From NCBI GenBank assembly GCA_963798745.1, contig CAWCUF010000005.1:62001-126000 (forward strand): a stretch of 64,000 nucleotides of DNA. Reading direction: 5' to 3'. Made by a program: the position numbers and the translations under genes. The DNA comes from Prado023 sp963798745 (GTDB lineage Bacteria > Actinomycetota > Actinomycetes > S36-B12 > CAIYMF01). Under the pieces are notes generated by a model, which saw nothing but the letters and a program-made list of their open reading frames with translations, was not told where the DNA came from and did no database searches. This document shows, piece after piece, positions 16,737 through 24,845 of the stretch (position 1 is its first letter; each line of letters begins with the position of its first letter).

Positions 16737-17188
16737 TCAACCCACCGAGCCGGTGCGTGGGACCGGGGCAAGCCTGACCAGTTCTGTGTTGAAGGGCGGG
16801 AACTGCAGGCCGTTGCGCGCGTACAGCTCGGCGGGGCTGATCCGCTCGTGCACGGCCTCGACCCCTGCCGCCGTGCGCGCGTCCCGGTAGTGGAAGGGGT
16901 TGCCCAGGATGCCCGATCCGCGCACCAGCGCGTAGTCGACGGCCCAGGAGTCCACCGCGATGCTGCGCAACCGGGCTCGGCGCGCACCGCCGCGCGCAGT
17001 CCACCCAGGACGCCGCGGTACAGCTCCAGGATGTTCCAGTGCAGGCCGTCCGGGGTCCGGACGGGGTTGTTGTCGAAACGCGCGACTGTGCGGATGGCCA
17101 CGGTGTCGGCACCGACGTCACCGATGATGACCCGGCCGCTCGCGGCGCCCAGGTCGACGGCTGCACACCTCCGTTTGAATCGTTTCAA
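16737..17188 (-). pseudogene. rhaB: Rhamnulokinase (RhaB) N-terminal remnant
   Basis: The 5' part reads RRCAAVDLGAASGRVIIGDV and TPDGLHWNILELYRGVLGGL, the phosphate-binding start of FGGY-family rhamnulokinases. Near 16975 one base is gained or lost, and the next frame continues with LRSIAVDSWAVDYALVR and GILGNPFHYRDART, hallmark RhaB segments, to LYARNGLQFPPFNTELVRL. It stops at 16737. Only about 150 of the usual ~480 residues remain, so the gene is both frameshifted and truncated. No sensible start codon is in frame except a TTG lying inside the operator palindrome. No aldolase or isomerase gene survives beside it. Confidence 0.8.
17175..17188. promoter_or_regulatory. LacI-family operator upstream of the rhaB remnant
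   Basis: TTGAATCGTTTCAA: TTGAA and TTCAA arms around a central CG, the standard shape of LacI/GalR-family operators. It precedes a GGAGG ribosome site (17167-17171 on the plus strand as CCTCC) and lies upstream of rhaB-lacI on the minus strand. It is likely the autoregulatory site for the LacI regulator encoded at 15632-16669. Confidence 0.6.
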
Positions 17189-17367
17189 CTCTGCGCAGCA
17201 CGCTAGGGGCGGGCGGGTGCCAAGTCAAGAGTTCCGGGCCACCGAACCGTGACGATCTTCACGCAGAAAAGAACGGACCCGTACACACCCGGACACGGGC
17301 GAGGCTGCGCGCCCCAGTGCTGGCGCCCGTCCAGCCCGGCGGGGTCACTCCCGCCGCGGGCGCCGCG

Positions 17368-17742
17368 TCACAGCGATCGGGACTTCAGGACCCGCTCGAT
17401 GACAGTGTCCAGTGCCGGCGGCTCGGTGCCGAGCTCGGCGATGACCGCGGCGCGCACCGCGGTGCGCAACTCGTCGCGTGAGACCGCGACCGTGGCAGGT
17501 GCGGCGCGCGGGGCCCGCGACGAGCTGCCGACCGCGGCACGCGTGGCGCCCGGGGCACGTGCACCGTCGCGTTCGATGGCTACCCCCAGGTCGGCTGCCC
17601 GTTGGGCGGCCTCGTCGGTGACCGTGTCCCGGCCCGTGACCCGGATGGGCTGGCCGGCTGCGGCCGCATCCTCCACCTGCGCCCTGGTGATGAACCGCCT
17701 GCGCTGGGCCTGGCCCCGGCCGCCGACCTCAGGCGCGGCCAT
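17368..17742 (-). CDS. Small BMC-operon accessory protein (EutQ-N-like module plus helix tail)
   Basis: 124 residues from MAAPEVGGRGQAQRRRFITR (ATG 17742, overlapping the BMC-T gene by 14 nt). Residues 16-58 (FITRAQVEDAAAAGQPIRVT to LGVAIERD) resemble the N-terminal module of EutQ, which is also encoded in this operon (DDLLRLAATGASELVVAPGD). An Ala/Ser/Arg-rich linker follows. The C-terminus (SRDELRTAVRAAVIAELG, then DTVIERVLKSRSL) is amphipathic-helical, like microcompartment encapsulation peptides. There is no cupin domain. The exact function is unknown. Position at the end of the BMC operon suggests a cargo-organising or shell-associated protein. It is the last gene before a 180-bp gap. 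Confidence 0.65.
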   Translation of the reverse strand: MAAPEVGGRGQAQRRRFITRAQVEDAAAAGQPIRVTGRDTVTDEAAQRAADLGVAIERDGARAPGATRAAVGSSSRAPRAAPATVAVSRDELRTAVRAAVIAELGTEPPALDTVIERVLKSRSL

Positions 17743-18352
17743 CGATACCCTCCAGCGCTGCGATGGCCGCGTTGCGCGCAGCCAGGATGTTGGCCTCGGT
17801 ACCTGCCATCCACAATCGGCCGTACACGCCCACCGAGGCGACATGCATGAGGTTCACGTCCGCGGCCTTCTCCGCCTCGTTCGCAGCGAGGTTGATGTAG
17901 GCGGCCGGAGTGCATTCCAGGACCAGCATGGTCTGGCCGGCCACCAGCATCATCCCGCGGGTGAACCTGTTCAGCAGTTGGGACTGGTAGGGGCTGACGT
18001 TGGTGATGACCTGCATCGAGGCGACCTGCGGCCGCAACCGGGCGGTCACGTCCAGGTCGAGCTCGCCGAGGGCGGCCTCGCCGGCCTGGAGCACGTCGGC
18101 CTGTGATTCCGAGTGCATCTCGAACATGCCGAACTGCCGCTCGACGATCTGAGCCCCGGGGCGGGCCAGGGTGGTCTTCACCGCCACGTCGACCACCCGG
18201 AACACGTGGTTGCCCGGGGCCATCTCCACGTAGAGCGCGGCCATCCCCTCGATCGGCAGGTCGCCCTGGGTCACCGTCCCCACGAATGCGGCGAACTGCG
18301 GCTGCATCCGGTCGATGTAGCAGTAGGCGCGCAGTTCGAAGTCATCAGCCAC
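17729..18352 (-). CDS. BMC-T tandem-domain shell protein
   Basis: About 207 residues from a GTG at 18352 with GAGGAG upstream; a TTG at 18370 is less likely. Two BMC folds in tandem: the first half ELRAYCYIDRMQPQFAAFVG and PIEGMAALYVEMAP, the second PQVASMQVITNVSPYQSQLL and LECTPAAYINLAANEAEKAA with NLMHVASVGVYGRLWM. This is the trimeric (pseudohexameric) shell-protein class, whose members form facets with large, sometimes gated pores. It is distinct in sequence from EutL, also present in this operon, so the shell would have two types of trimer. It follows eutJ directly and overlaps the accessory gene downstream. Confidence 0.8.
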   Translation of the reverse strand: MADDFELRAYCYIDRMQPQFAAFVGTVTQGDLPIEGMAALYVEMAPGNHVFRVVDVAVKTTLARPGAQIVERQFGMFEMHSESQADVLQAGEAALGELDLDVTARLRPQVASMQVITNVSPYQSQLLNRFTRGMMLVAGQTMLVLECTPAAYINLAANEAEKAADVNLMHVASVGVYGRLWMAGTEANILAARNAAIAALEGIDGRA

Positions 18353-18370
18353 AGTGGCACATCTCCTCAA

Positions 18371-19237
18371 TCATCGGGGCAGCCGCCCCGGGTGGGTGGT
18401 CAGGTGGTGGGGCGCATGGGCGCGGGCGCTCCGGGCGATGCCCAGCGGTGTCACGAACAGGGGGGCGACGGGCACCACGGCCTCCAGCCCGGACGCCTGC
18501 GACACGGTCTGGGCGAACCCGGGGAAGGCGACCGATCCACCGACCAGGTACACCTTGGGGACCGGCCATCCACGGGTGCTGGTGCCCACGATGGAGGCCA
18601 CCTTCTCCATCACCGGGCGCACGAGCGGAAACAGCCTCGCCTGCTCGGTCGGATCCTTCTTGAGCTCCTCGGCCTCGTCGAAGGGGATTCCCAGCGCGCC
18701 GGCGATGACCAGCGTGAAGTGCGTTCCCCCCGTGGGCTCGTCGGCGGTGTGCACCACCTCCCCGTCGCAGATGACCGCCACGCCGGTGGTCCCACCGCCG
18801 ACATCGACCACGACCCCGTCGCGAAGGCCGAGCACCGCATTGGCGGCGCTGGGCTCGTCGACCAGGCCGTCGCACTCCATGCCCGCGGCCTCGATGACGT
18901 GGCCCACCGCGCGGACCTCGCTGAGCGGGACCCCGGGCGGATAGGCCCCGAACGCCGCGGGGATCGACACCCCCAGGCGAGCCTCCACGTCGCGGGTGAG
19001 CCTGCTGAGCACCTCGACCGCCCCGAGGTAGTCGGTGACCACGCCGTCGCGGACCACGTCGGCGAACTCGTAGGCGGCAGCCAGCGGACGGTCGGCCGCG
19101 TCGAGGGCGACCAGCACCGTGTAGGCGGTACCGAGGTCGACCCCAGCCTTGAGGGCGCTCGGTGGTTCGGTCAGGGGGGCCGAGGTCATCGCCGCATCCA
19201 GTGCAGCCATGGTGACGGCGAGGTCGGGGCCTGTCAT
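18371..19237 (-). CDS. eutJ: EutJ-like actin-fold chaperone
   Basis: 288 residues from the ATG at 19237, which overlaps the eutQ stop (ATGA); the frame is open a little further upstream. It has the Hsp70/actin-like ATPase fold: phosphate-1 loop GVDLGTAYTVLVALD near residue 33, phosphate-2 DVGGGTTGVAV near 148, and adenosine-region VYLVGGSVAFPGF near 228. EutJ proteins accompany ethanolamine microcompartments and are thought to act as chaperones; the molecular task is unproven. It lies between eutQ and the BMC-T gene in a coupled operon. Confidence 0.88.
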   Translation of the reverse strand: MTGPDLAVTMAALDAAMTSAPLTEPPSALKAGVDLGTAYTVLVALDAADRPLAAAYEFADVVRDGVVTDYLGAVEVLSRLTRDVEARLGVSIPAAFGAYPPGVPLSEVRAVGHVIEAAGMECDGLVDEPSAANAVLGLRDGVVVDVGGGTTGVAVICDGEVVHTADEPTGGTHFTLVIAGALGIPFDEAEELKKDPTEQARLFPLVRPVMEKVASIVGTSTRGWPVPKVYLVGGSVAFPGFAQTVSQASGLEAVVPVAPLFVTPLGIARSARAHAPHHLTTHPGRLPR

Positions 19238-19827
19238 CGGGCTGCGCTCCAGTCGGCGGGATAGGTCACGTAGAGGAACTTGGCCCACGACGGCGTTCCG
19301 AAGGTGATCGACGATCCCTTGGGCACGCCGATCACATCACCGGGGCGTCCCACGGCGACCTGGTCGCCGGTGGTGATGTGCAGCTCCCCCTCGAGGACGT
19401 ACTCGACCTCGTCGTAGTCCAGCGTCCACGCGAAGCTGCCCTGCCGCAGGCTCATCACCCCCGCGGACATCGGCATCCCGTCGGCGGAGGTGATCACGTC
19501 CCGCAGCCGCACGTCCATCTCCGGACGACGCAACTCCACCGGGAACGCGTCGAGCGGCATGGTGTTGACCCCGGGGACATGCCGCACCCGAGGCGGGCGT
19601 CCGACAGCGCCCCCAGTCGGGGCCTCGGGCGACCCAGGCGGCCCGGGTGGCCCGACCACGATCCGGATCCCCCGCTCCCCCGCCACGTCGCGGGCGGCTG
19701 GCGTGAGTCGGTCCCCCGGCGCGACGACGAGCTCCGACGCGCCGGTGGCGGCGAGGCGGAGCAGGTCGTCGGCGGTGTGGAACCGGCGGCTCACAGAAGC
19801 TCCTACGGGATGGACCGGGCGGGTCAC
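19234..19827 (-). CDS. eutQ: EutQ-like cupin protein
   Basis: 197 residues starting at a GTG overlapping the BMC-H stop (GTGA). N-terminal residues 18-58 form the small module DDLLRLAATGASELVVAPGD. A Pro/Gly linker (GPPGPPGSPEAP) leads to a cupin in residues 90-190 (LRDVITSADGMPMSAGVMSL, LDYDEVEYVLEGELHITTGD, GDVIGVPKGSSITFGTPSWA). The EVEYVLEGEL stretch is the EutQ signature. In Salmonella, EutQ has been reported to have acetate kinase activity and to help BMC assembly; which applies here is not known. Cotranscribed with BMC-H and eutJ. Confidence 0.88.
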   Translation of the reverse strand: MTRPVHPVGASVSRRFHTADDLLRLAATGASELVVAPGDRLTPAARDVAGERGIRIVVGPPGPPGSPEAPTGGAVGRPPRVRHVPGVNTMPLDAFPVELRRPEMDVRLRDVITSADGMPMSAGVMSLRQGSFAWTLDYDEVEYVLEGELHITTGDQVAVGRPGDVIGVPKGSSITFGTPSWAKFLYVTYPADWSAAR

Positions 19828-20132
19828 TTGGTGGTGGCCGCCTCGGTGTTCTGGGCGGGCAGGATGAACTCGACGTCACCGTGGGGACGTGGGATCACGT
19901 GCACGCTGACGAGGTCACCGACCCGCTGGGCGGCAGCGGCTCCGGCATCGGTGGCGGCCTTCACGGCACCGACGTCACCGCGCACCATCACGGTCACGTA
20001 GCCACCTCCGATCTGTTCCTTGCCGATCAGGGTGACGTTGGCTGCCTTGACCATGGCATCGGCGGCTTCGATGGCGCCGACGAGTCCGCGCGTCTCGATC
20101 ATGCCGAGGGCGATCATCTGAGGATTTGGCAC
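19824..20132 (-). CDS. eutM: BMC-H hexameric shell protein (EutM/PduA type)
   Basis: 102 residues from a GTG with AGGA upstream. It is a canonical single BMC domain: ALGMIETRGLVGAIEAADAM, KAANVTLIGKEQIGGGYVTV, MVRGDVGAVKAATDAGAAAA, VSVHVIPRPHGDVE. The pore loop lies in the GKEQIGGGYV stretch. It forms the main hexagonal facet tile. It appears to be the only BMC-H gene in this operon, which is few for a microcompartment. A 115-bp gap separates it from the aldehyde dehydrogenase gene upstream, wide enough for an RNA signal balancing shell against enzyme levels, though none was identified. Confidence 0.95.
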   Translation of the reverse strand: MPNPQMIALGMIETRGLVGAIEAADAMVKAANVTLIGKEQIGGGYVTVMVRGDVGAVKAATDAGAAAAQRVGDLVSVHVIPRPHGDVEFILPAQNTEAATTK

Positions 20133-20247
20133 TGAAGTGTCCTGTCTGTGAGGGGCTGTTCACTGGGTGGGCTACCGCGGGTGTGCGCGGGTCTGGCTGC
20201 GTGGTGACGTCCTGCGGGCGGGGGCGAGCGACCGGCCCGGGCCCGGT

Positions 20248-21777
20248 TCATCGGGCGGCTCCCAGTCCGTCGAGCACCTGCCGCACGATCCGGTCGACCT
20301 GGTCGTCGGCGGGCCCGGACGGTGTTCGGGCCGGCATCCCAGCGCCGGTCCCAGAGCCGGGGCCCTGGGCGCGCGGGGCGCCCTGCACGTCCGGGGCGTG
20401 CACGAACGCGCCGGCCGGGGGCGCGTGCCGCGGGTAGGCCAGCCGCTTGATGTTCAGCAGGTGGGTCACCGTGATGTTGTCGCTGACGACCGCGCCGCCG
20501 ATCCCGCCCGGGGCCAGCGTCAGCGAGGGCATCAGATCCGTGGTGGCCCCGATCGCGCCGAGGCTGCCCCAGGTGTTCACCATGATCCGGAACGCCGGCT
20601 TCTCGATCCCGAAGGCCAGGATGACGTCCTCGTCGGTGGCATGCAGCACCATCGAATGCCCGTCCCCGCCGTAGTGCAGCAGCTCGACGGCGCGCTCGCA
20701 GCCGGCCCGCCAGCCGTCCTCCACGTACCAGCCCAGCACCGTCGTGAGCTTCTCTGCGCTCAGCGGCTCCGCCCGCCCGACCTCGGTCAGCTCGGCGACG
20801 AGGATCCGCGCGGACGCCGGGACGGTGATGCCCGCCAGCGCGGCCAACTGCTGCGGGGTCTTGCCCACGGCGGCCGGATTCATCGCGCCGCCAGCCGCGA
20901 ACAGCGTCCGCTCCAGCGCGGCCCTGTCCGCGGCATCGACCCAGTGAGCGCCCAGGCGCGCCATCTCCGATCGCAACTCGGCCGCGATCGGCGCATCGGC
21001 CACGACCGCCTGCTCGGTGGCGCAGATCGTGGAGCAGTCGAAGGCCTTGCTGTTCACGATCGCCTCGGCAGCGGCGCCGACATCGGCGCTGCGGTCCACG
21101 TAGACCGGCACGTTGCCCGGGCCCACCCCCAGGGCGGGCTTGCCGGTGCTGTGCGCGGCGCGCACCATCGGGGTTCCGCCCGTGGCCAGGATCAGCGAGG
21201 TGGCGTAGTGGCGCATCAGCTCCTGGGAGCCGGCCAGGCTGATCTCCTGCATGCACGCGACCAAACCCGGGGGCATGCCCACCCGCTCCCCGGCCTCGAT
21301 CATCAGGCGCACGGCCTCGTAGGTGGCGCGCTTGGCCGCGGGGTGCGGGGCGATGATGCACGCGTTGCGGGCCTTGACCGAGATGAGCACCTTGTAGACG
21401 GCCGTGGAGTTGGGGTTCGTCGAGGGGCACAGGCCCACGACGACCCCCACCGGCCAGCCGATCTCCACGATGCCGCGCTCGGTGTCGCGGCGCAGCACCC
21501 CGACCGTGGGGATGTCGCGGATCGACTCCCAGACGGACTTCGACGCGAACTCGATCTTGATCTGCTTGTGCGCGGGCACCCCGTAGCCGGTCTCGTCATG
21601 CGCCAGCTGGCCGAGCCGGGCAGCCTCGCGGTGGACCGCCTCGGCCATCGCCGCACAGATCCGGTCCACCTGCTCCTGGGAGGCCGTCGCGAACTCGCGC
21701 TGGGCGGCGCGGGCGGCCACTGCCAACCGGCGAGCCTCCTGCACGGAGCGCAGGTCGGCGTCGAACTCCTCCGGCAT
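20248..21777 (-). CDS. eutE: CoA-acylating acetaldehyde dehydrogenase (EutE-type)
   Basis: 509 residues from an ATG with GGGAGGTG upstream. It oxidises acetaldehyde to acetyl-CoA with NAD+ inside the compartment. Visible landmarks are the nucleotide-binding region GVVVGLCPSTNPNSTAVYKV, GNVPVYVDRSADV and the catalytic Cys252 in DCSTICATEQAVV. After the catalytic domain a Pro/Gly/Ala-rich linker leads to a short amphipathic helix at the very C-terminus (DDQVDRIVRQVLDGLGAAR). This resembles an encapsulation peptide, which in enteric EutE is usually at the N-terminus. It starts 3 nt after the eutL stop. Confidence 0.93.
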   Translation of the reverse strand: MPEEFDADLRSVQEARRLAVAARAAQREFATASQEQVDRICAAMAEAVHREAARLGQLAHDETGYGVPAHKQIKIEFASKSVWESIRDIPTVGVLRRDTERGIVEIGWPVGVVVGLCPSTNPNSTAVYKVLISVKARNACIIAPHPAAKRATYEAVRLMIEAGERVGMPPGLVACMQEISLAGSQELMRHYATSLILATGGTPMVRAAHSTGKPALGVGPGNVPVYVDRSADVGAAAEAIVNSKAFDCSTICATEQAVVADAPIAAELRSEMARLGAHWVDAADRAALERTLFAAGGAMNPAAVGKTPQQLAALAGITVPASARILVAELTEVGRAEPLSAEKLTTVLGWYVEDGWRAGCERAVELLHYGGDGHSMVLHATDEDVILAFGIEKPAFRIMVNTWGSLGAIGATTDLMPSLTLAPGGIGGAVVSDNITVTHLLNIKRLAYPRHAPPAGAFVHAPDVQGAPRAQGPGSGTGAGMPARTPSGPADDQVDRIVRQVLDGLGAAR

Positions 21778-21780
21778 CGC

Positions 21781-22437
21781 TCACACCTCCCGGGGTTGCG
21801 CCGCTACTTCGAGCACGGCATCACGGAAGGCGGCGCAGGCGGCCACGACGGCACTCTGCGAGCCGGTGAGGTACCCGCCGGAGAAGTTCGTCTCCGAGGG
21901 CGGCGGGAACCAGACCTTCAACTCGACGTCGGCTGCCTTGAGCGCGGCGTCCAGGGCGTAGGTGGCCTCCAACGGGGGCGCGATGAGATAGGCCATGGGA
22001 GTCCCCTCGGGCACCTCGGCGGCCTTGCTCAGGTAGCTGCCGGTGCGCGAGATCGCATGGGCGAAGAACGCGTGGGTGCCCTCCTCGTTGGCGCTGTGGA
22101 ACCAGGCCCGGTCCCGGGCATAGGCGACCGCTGCCGACAGTCCCGCGCGTGCCTCCGCCTCCGAGGGTGCCGCCAGGATGCCGATGATCTCCCCGGACAA
22201 CGGTCCAGAGGCGTGCGCCGAGCCCGCGTAGAAGCTGGTCGCGTACACGACCTCCACCTCGGCCATCTTGGTGGCCTCGTCCAGGGACACGTACAGGCTG
22301 TCGTCGATGTCGCACGTGATCAGCGCGAGGCTGCGTTGCTCGTCGCGCAGCGACAGCTTCTGCGCCAGGGTCCGATCCACGTTGGGGATCAACCGGGTCG
22401 CGAGGATCGTGGGCTTGATCGGATCGAGGATGGCCAT
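21781..22437 (-). CDS. eutL: EutL-type BMC-T shell protein
   Basis: 218 residues starting MAILDPIKPTILATRLIPNV at 22437, where the ATG overlaps the eutC stop. Tandem BMC domains: LALITCDIDDSLYVSLDEAT, VVYATSFYAGSAHASGPLSG, then FHSANEEGTHAFFAHAISRT and VPEGTPMAYLIAPPLEATYA with ALKAADVELKVWFPPPSETN. These match EutL, which forms pseudohexameric trimers whose central pore can open and close and which binds ethanolamine at small pores in some structures. The upstream extension of the frame to 22614 overlaps eutC and is a shadow. Confidence 0.93.
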   Translation of the reverse strand: MAILDPIKPTILATRLIPNVDRTLAQKLSLRDEQRSLALITCDIDDSLYVSLDEATKMAEVEVVYATSFYAGSAHASGPLSGEIIGILAAPSEAEARAGLSAAVAYARDRAWFHSANEEGTHAFFAHAISRTGSYLSKAAEVPEGTPMAYLIAPPLEATYALDAALKAADVELKVWFPPPSETNFSGGYLTGSQSAVVAACAAFRDAVLEVAAQPREV

Positions 22438-23438
22438 CAGCGGTTCCCACTCTGTTCGCGGCGGAGCTCGATCCCGCTGGCCTGGGCGGCCAGGACGGTC
22501 TTGACGTGTTCGACGACGAAGGCGCCGGCCTCCAGCGGATTCGTCCCGCCGTTCTGGGTGATCATGCAGATGACGTCGCGCTGGGCGTCGGTCTTGCCCG
22601 CGGTGGGGCGCCATCCGGAGTACACGCTCAGCGCGTCGGCCACGCCCAGGCCCGGCCGCTCGCCGATGAGCACGGCGACGACGTCGGCTTGCACGATGTC
22701 GTTGATGTCGTTCATCACCCCGACCCGGCAGTAGCGCACGAAGAACGGCGTCCCCAGGGTGATCCCCGCCCCGCGCAGGCCCTGCTCGATCACCGGGTAG
22801 ATGTGCGGCAGGTTGTTCGTGACCGCAGCGGCCGAGAGCCCATCACCGACGACGATCTGGACCTGCGGCTTCTTGACGCACCGTTCGGCCACCAGCGCCT
22901 TGGCCTCGTCGCTGAGCAACCGCCCCAGGTCCGGGCGCAGCAGGAACTCGTCCTGGTCGCTCACCCTGGTCTGCACCGTGAACAGCCCGTACTCCTCGAG
23001 CAGGCCGGTGGGGACATCGCCGAAGATCGCGTCCTGGGTCACCGCATGATCCGCGCCGAACAGCAGGGTGGCCCGGGTCGGTGGACGCGGTCCGGCCCGC
23101 CCCACCGCGAGGCGCGCCGCGGTCGAGGCGGCCAGGTTCGCCAGTCCCGTGGGATTGGCCGGGTCGACCACGCCGATGCGCCGGCGCTCCTCGGGCACGG
23201 TGGGGTCCGCGACGTCGATGTGCACCTGACCGGGTGCCGCCGTCGCGCTGGCGGCCTTCGGGCTCGCCGCTGCATTGCTTGTGCCCGTCGGGGCCGGCCG
23301 GGAGGGCTGCGCCGGTGCCGACGGGGAGCCAGCCACCGGTGCCGCCGGGGCCGGGGTGCGGGCCGGCCCAGCGGAGGCGAGCCCAGCCAGCACCTCCTCG
23401 ACGATGCTGCGCAGGTCCGCTTCGGAGACGACTGCCAT
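22437..23438 (-). CDS. eutC: Ethanolamine ammonia-lyase small subunit
   Basis: 333 residues, longer than the usual ~295. Residues 1-22 (VVSEADLRSIVEEVLAGL) form an amphipathic helix. A long Ala/Pro/Ser-rich linker follows (to about residue 75), so the extension looks like an encapsulation peptide on a tether. The enzymatic part begins at VHIDVADPTVPEERRR and shows RIGVVDPANPTGLANLAAST, RATLLFGADHAVTQDAIFGD, VQIVVGDGLSAAAVTNNLPH, LIGERPGLGVADALSVYSGW and QNGGTNPLEAGAF, all typical EutC. With EutB it forms the adenosylcobalamin-dependent lyase that converts ethanolamine to acetaldehyde and ammonia. It follows eutB by 9 nt. Confidence 0.96.
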   Translation of the reverse strand: MAVVSEADLRSIVEEVLAGLASAGPARTPAPAAPVAGSPSAPAQPSRPAPTGTSNAAASPKAASATAAPGQVHIDVADPTVPEERRRIGVVDPANPTGLANLAASTAARLAVGRAGPRPPTRATLLFGADHAVTQDAIFGDVPTGLLEEYGLFTVQTRVSDQDEFLLRPDLGRLLSDEAKALVAERCVKKPQVQIVVGDGLSAAAVTNNLPHIYPVIEQGLRGAGITLGTPFFVRYCRVGVMNDINDIVQADVVAVLIGERPGLGVADALSVYSGWRPTAGKTDAQRDVICMITQNGGTNPLEAGAFVVEHVKTVLAAQASGIELRREQSGNR

Positions 23439-23447
23439 GTCCGCCCC

Positions 23448-24815
23448 CTACCGGCTCAGGAAGAAGGAGGCATCGCCGGCCTTCTGGGTCAGTCGGCCGT
23501 CGTGCATGAGTCCCAGCCCTTCCATCCACGCCTCGAACTCCGGCAGGGGGCGCAGCCGGAGCAACTGCCGCAGGCTGGGCGCGTCGTGGTAGCTCGAACT
23601 CTGGTAGCTCAGCATCGAGTCGTCTCCCATCGGGATGCCCATGATGTAGTTGACCCCCGCGGCACCGAGCAGGACAGCCAGGTTCTCGAGCTCGTTCTGG
23701 GTCGAGCGCGCGTGGTTGGTGTAGCAGACATCGGCGCCCATCGAGATGCCCGTGAGCTTGCCCATGAAGTGGTCCTCCAGGCCCGCCCGGGTGATCTGGG
23801 TCGAGTCGTAGAGGTACTCCGGGCCGATGAATCCGACCACCGTGTTCAGCTGGAAGGGGTCGTAGCGCTTGGCCAGGCCGTAGCAGCGCGCCTCCATGAC
23901 CACCTGGTCGGCGCCGTGGTGCGCGTCCGCGGAGAGCTCCGAACCCTGCCCGGTCTCGAAGTACATGTAGTTGGGGCCGGTGGCCACCGAGTGCCGCTTG
24001 GCCAGGTCGTAGGCCTCGTCGAGCAGCGCCACGTCGATGCCGAACGAGTCGTTGCCCTTCTGGGAGCCGGCCAGGCTCTGGAACACCAGGCCCACCGGCG
24101 CACCCTTGCGCATGGCCTCCATCTGCGTGGAGACGTGGGCCAGCAGGCAGTTCTGCGTCGGGATCTCCCAGCGGGTGATGACCTCGTGGGTCATCTCCAG
24201 CAGTCGCGCCACGCTGCCCAGGGAGTCATCCGAGGGGTTGATCCCGATGACGCTGTCACCGGAACCGAAGCTCAGCCCCTCGTAGATCGCAGCCCGGATG
24301 CCCTCCACGGAGTCGGTCTGGTTGTTCGGCTGGCAGCGTGATCCCAGCGTTCCGCGCAGCCCGATGGTGTTGTTCGCGTGCTTGACCACCGAGATCTTGC
24401 TGGCCGCCAGCATCAGGTCCATGTTGGACATGAGCTTGGTGACTGCGGCCACCATCTCGGCGGTCAGGCCGTTGCTGGCCCGGCGGATCATGTCCTCGGT
24501 CGTGGTGTCCGCGAGCAGCCATTCGCGGAAGTCGCCGACGGTCGTGCTCCTGAGCTCGGCGTAGGCAGCCTCGTTGACCGCGTCGTCGATGATCCGGGTG
24601 ACCTCGTCGTCCTCGTAGGGCACTGCCGGGTTCGCCCGCAGGGTCTCCAGCGTGACCTCGGCGAGCACGAAGCGCGCGGCCATCCGCTCGGCGGCGGTCT
24701 GCGCCGCGATCCCCGCCAGGTGGTCCCCGGACTTGTCCTCATTGGCCTTGGCCAGCAGTTCCTTGATGTCGCGGAACTCGTAGCGATGGCCGAACAGGGT
24801 TGCTGCTAGCAGCAT
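23448..24815 (-). CDS. eutB: Ethanolamine ammonia-lyase large subunit
   Basis: 455 residues, the normal length, from an ATG with AGGAGGTG upstream. It is the catalytic TIM-barrel subunit binding ethanolamine and, together with EutC, adenosylcobalamin. Conserved runs include YEFRDIKELLAKANEDKSGD, NMDLMLAASKISVVKHANNT, LGSRCQPNNQTDSVEGIRAA, GDSVIGINPSDDSLGSVARL, PTQNCLLAHVSTQMEAMRKG and FETGQGSELSADAHHGADQV. No deletion or damage is visible. It lies between eutA and eutC. B12 must be supplied as the adenosyl form, and no EutT-type adenosyltransferase is in the window. Confidence 0.97.
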   Translation of the reverse strand: MLLAATLFGHRYEFRDIKELLAKANEDKSGDHLAGIAAQTAAERMAARFVLAEVTLETLRANPAVPYEDDEVTRIIDDAVNEAAYAELRSTTVGDFREWLLADTTTEDMIRRASNGLTAEMVAAVTKLMSNMDLMLAASKISVVKHANNTIGLRGTLGSRCQPNNQTDSVEGIRAAIYEGLSFGSGDSVIGINPSDDSLGSVARLLEMTHEVITRWEIPTQNCLLAHVSTQMEAMRKGAPVGLVFQSLAGSQKGNDSFGIDVALLDEAYDLAKRHSVATGPNYMYFETGQGSELSADAHHGADQVVMEARCYGLAKRYDPFQLNTVVGFIGPEYLYDSTQITRAGLEDHFMGKLTGISMGADVCYTNHARSTQNELENLAVLLGAAGVNYIMGIPMGDDSMLSYQSSSYHDAPSLRQLLRLRPLPEFEAWMEGLGLMHDGRLTQKAGDASFFLSR

Positions 24816-24845
24816 CGGCGCGCACCTCCTGGACCGGTGGTGGAC

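Noticed and set aside
20167..22734. 855-codon plus-strand frame opposite eutE/eutL
   Set aside because: Antisense shadow of clearly conserved microcompartment genes.
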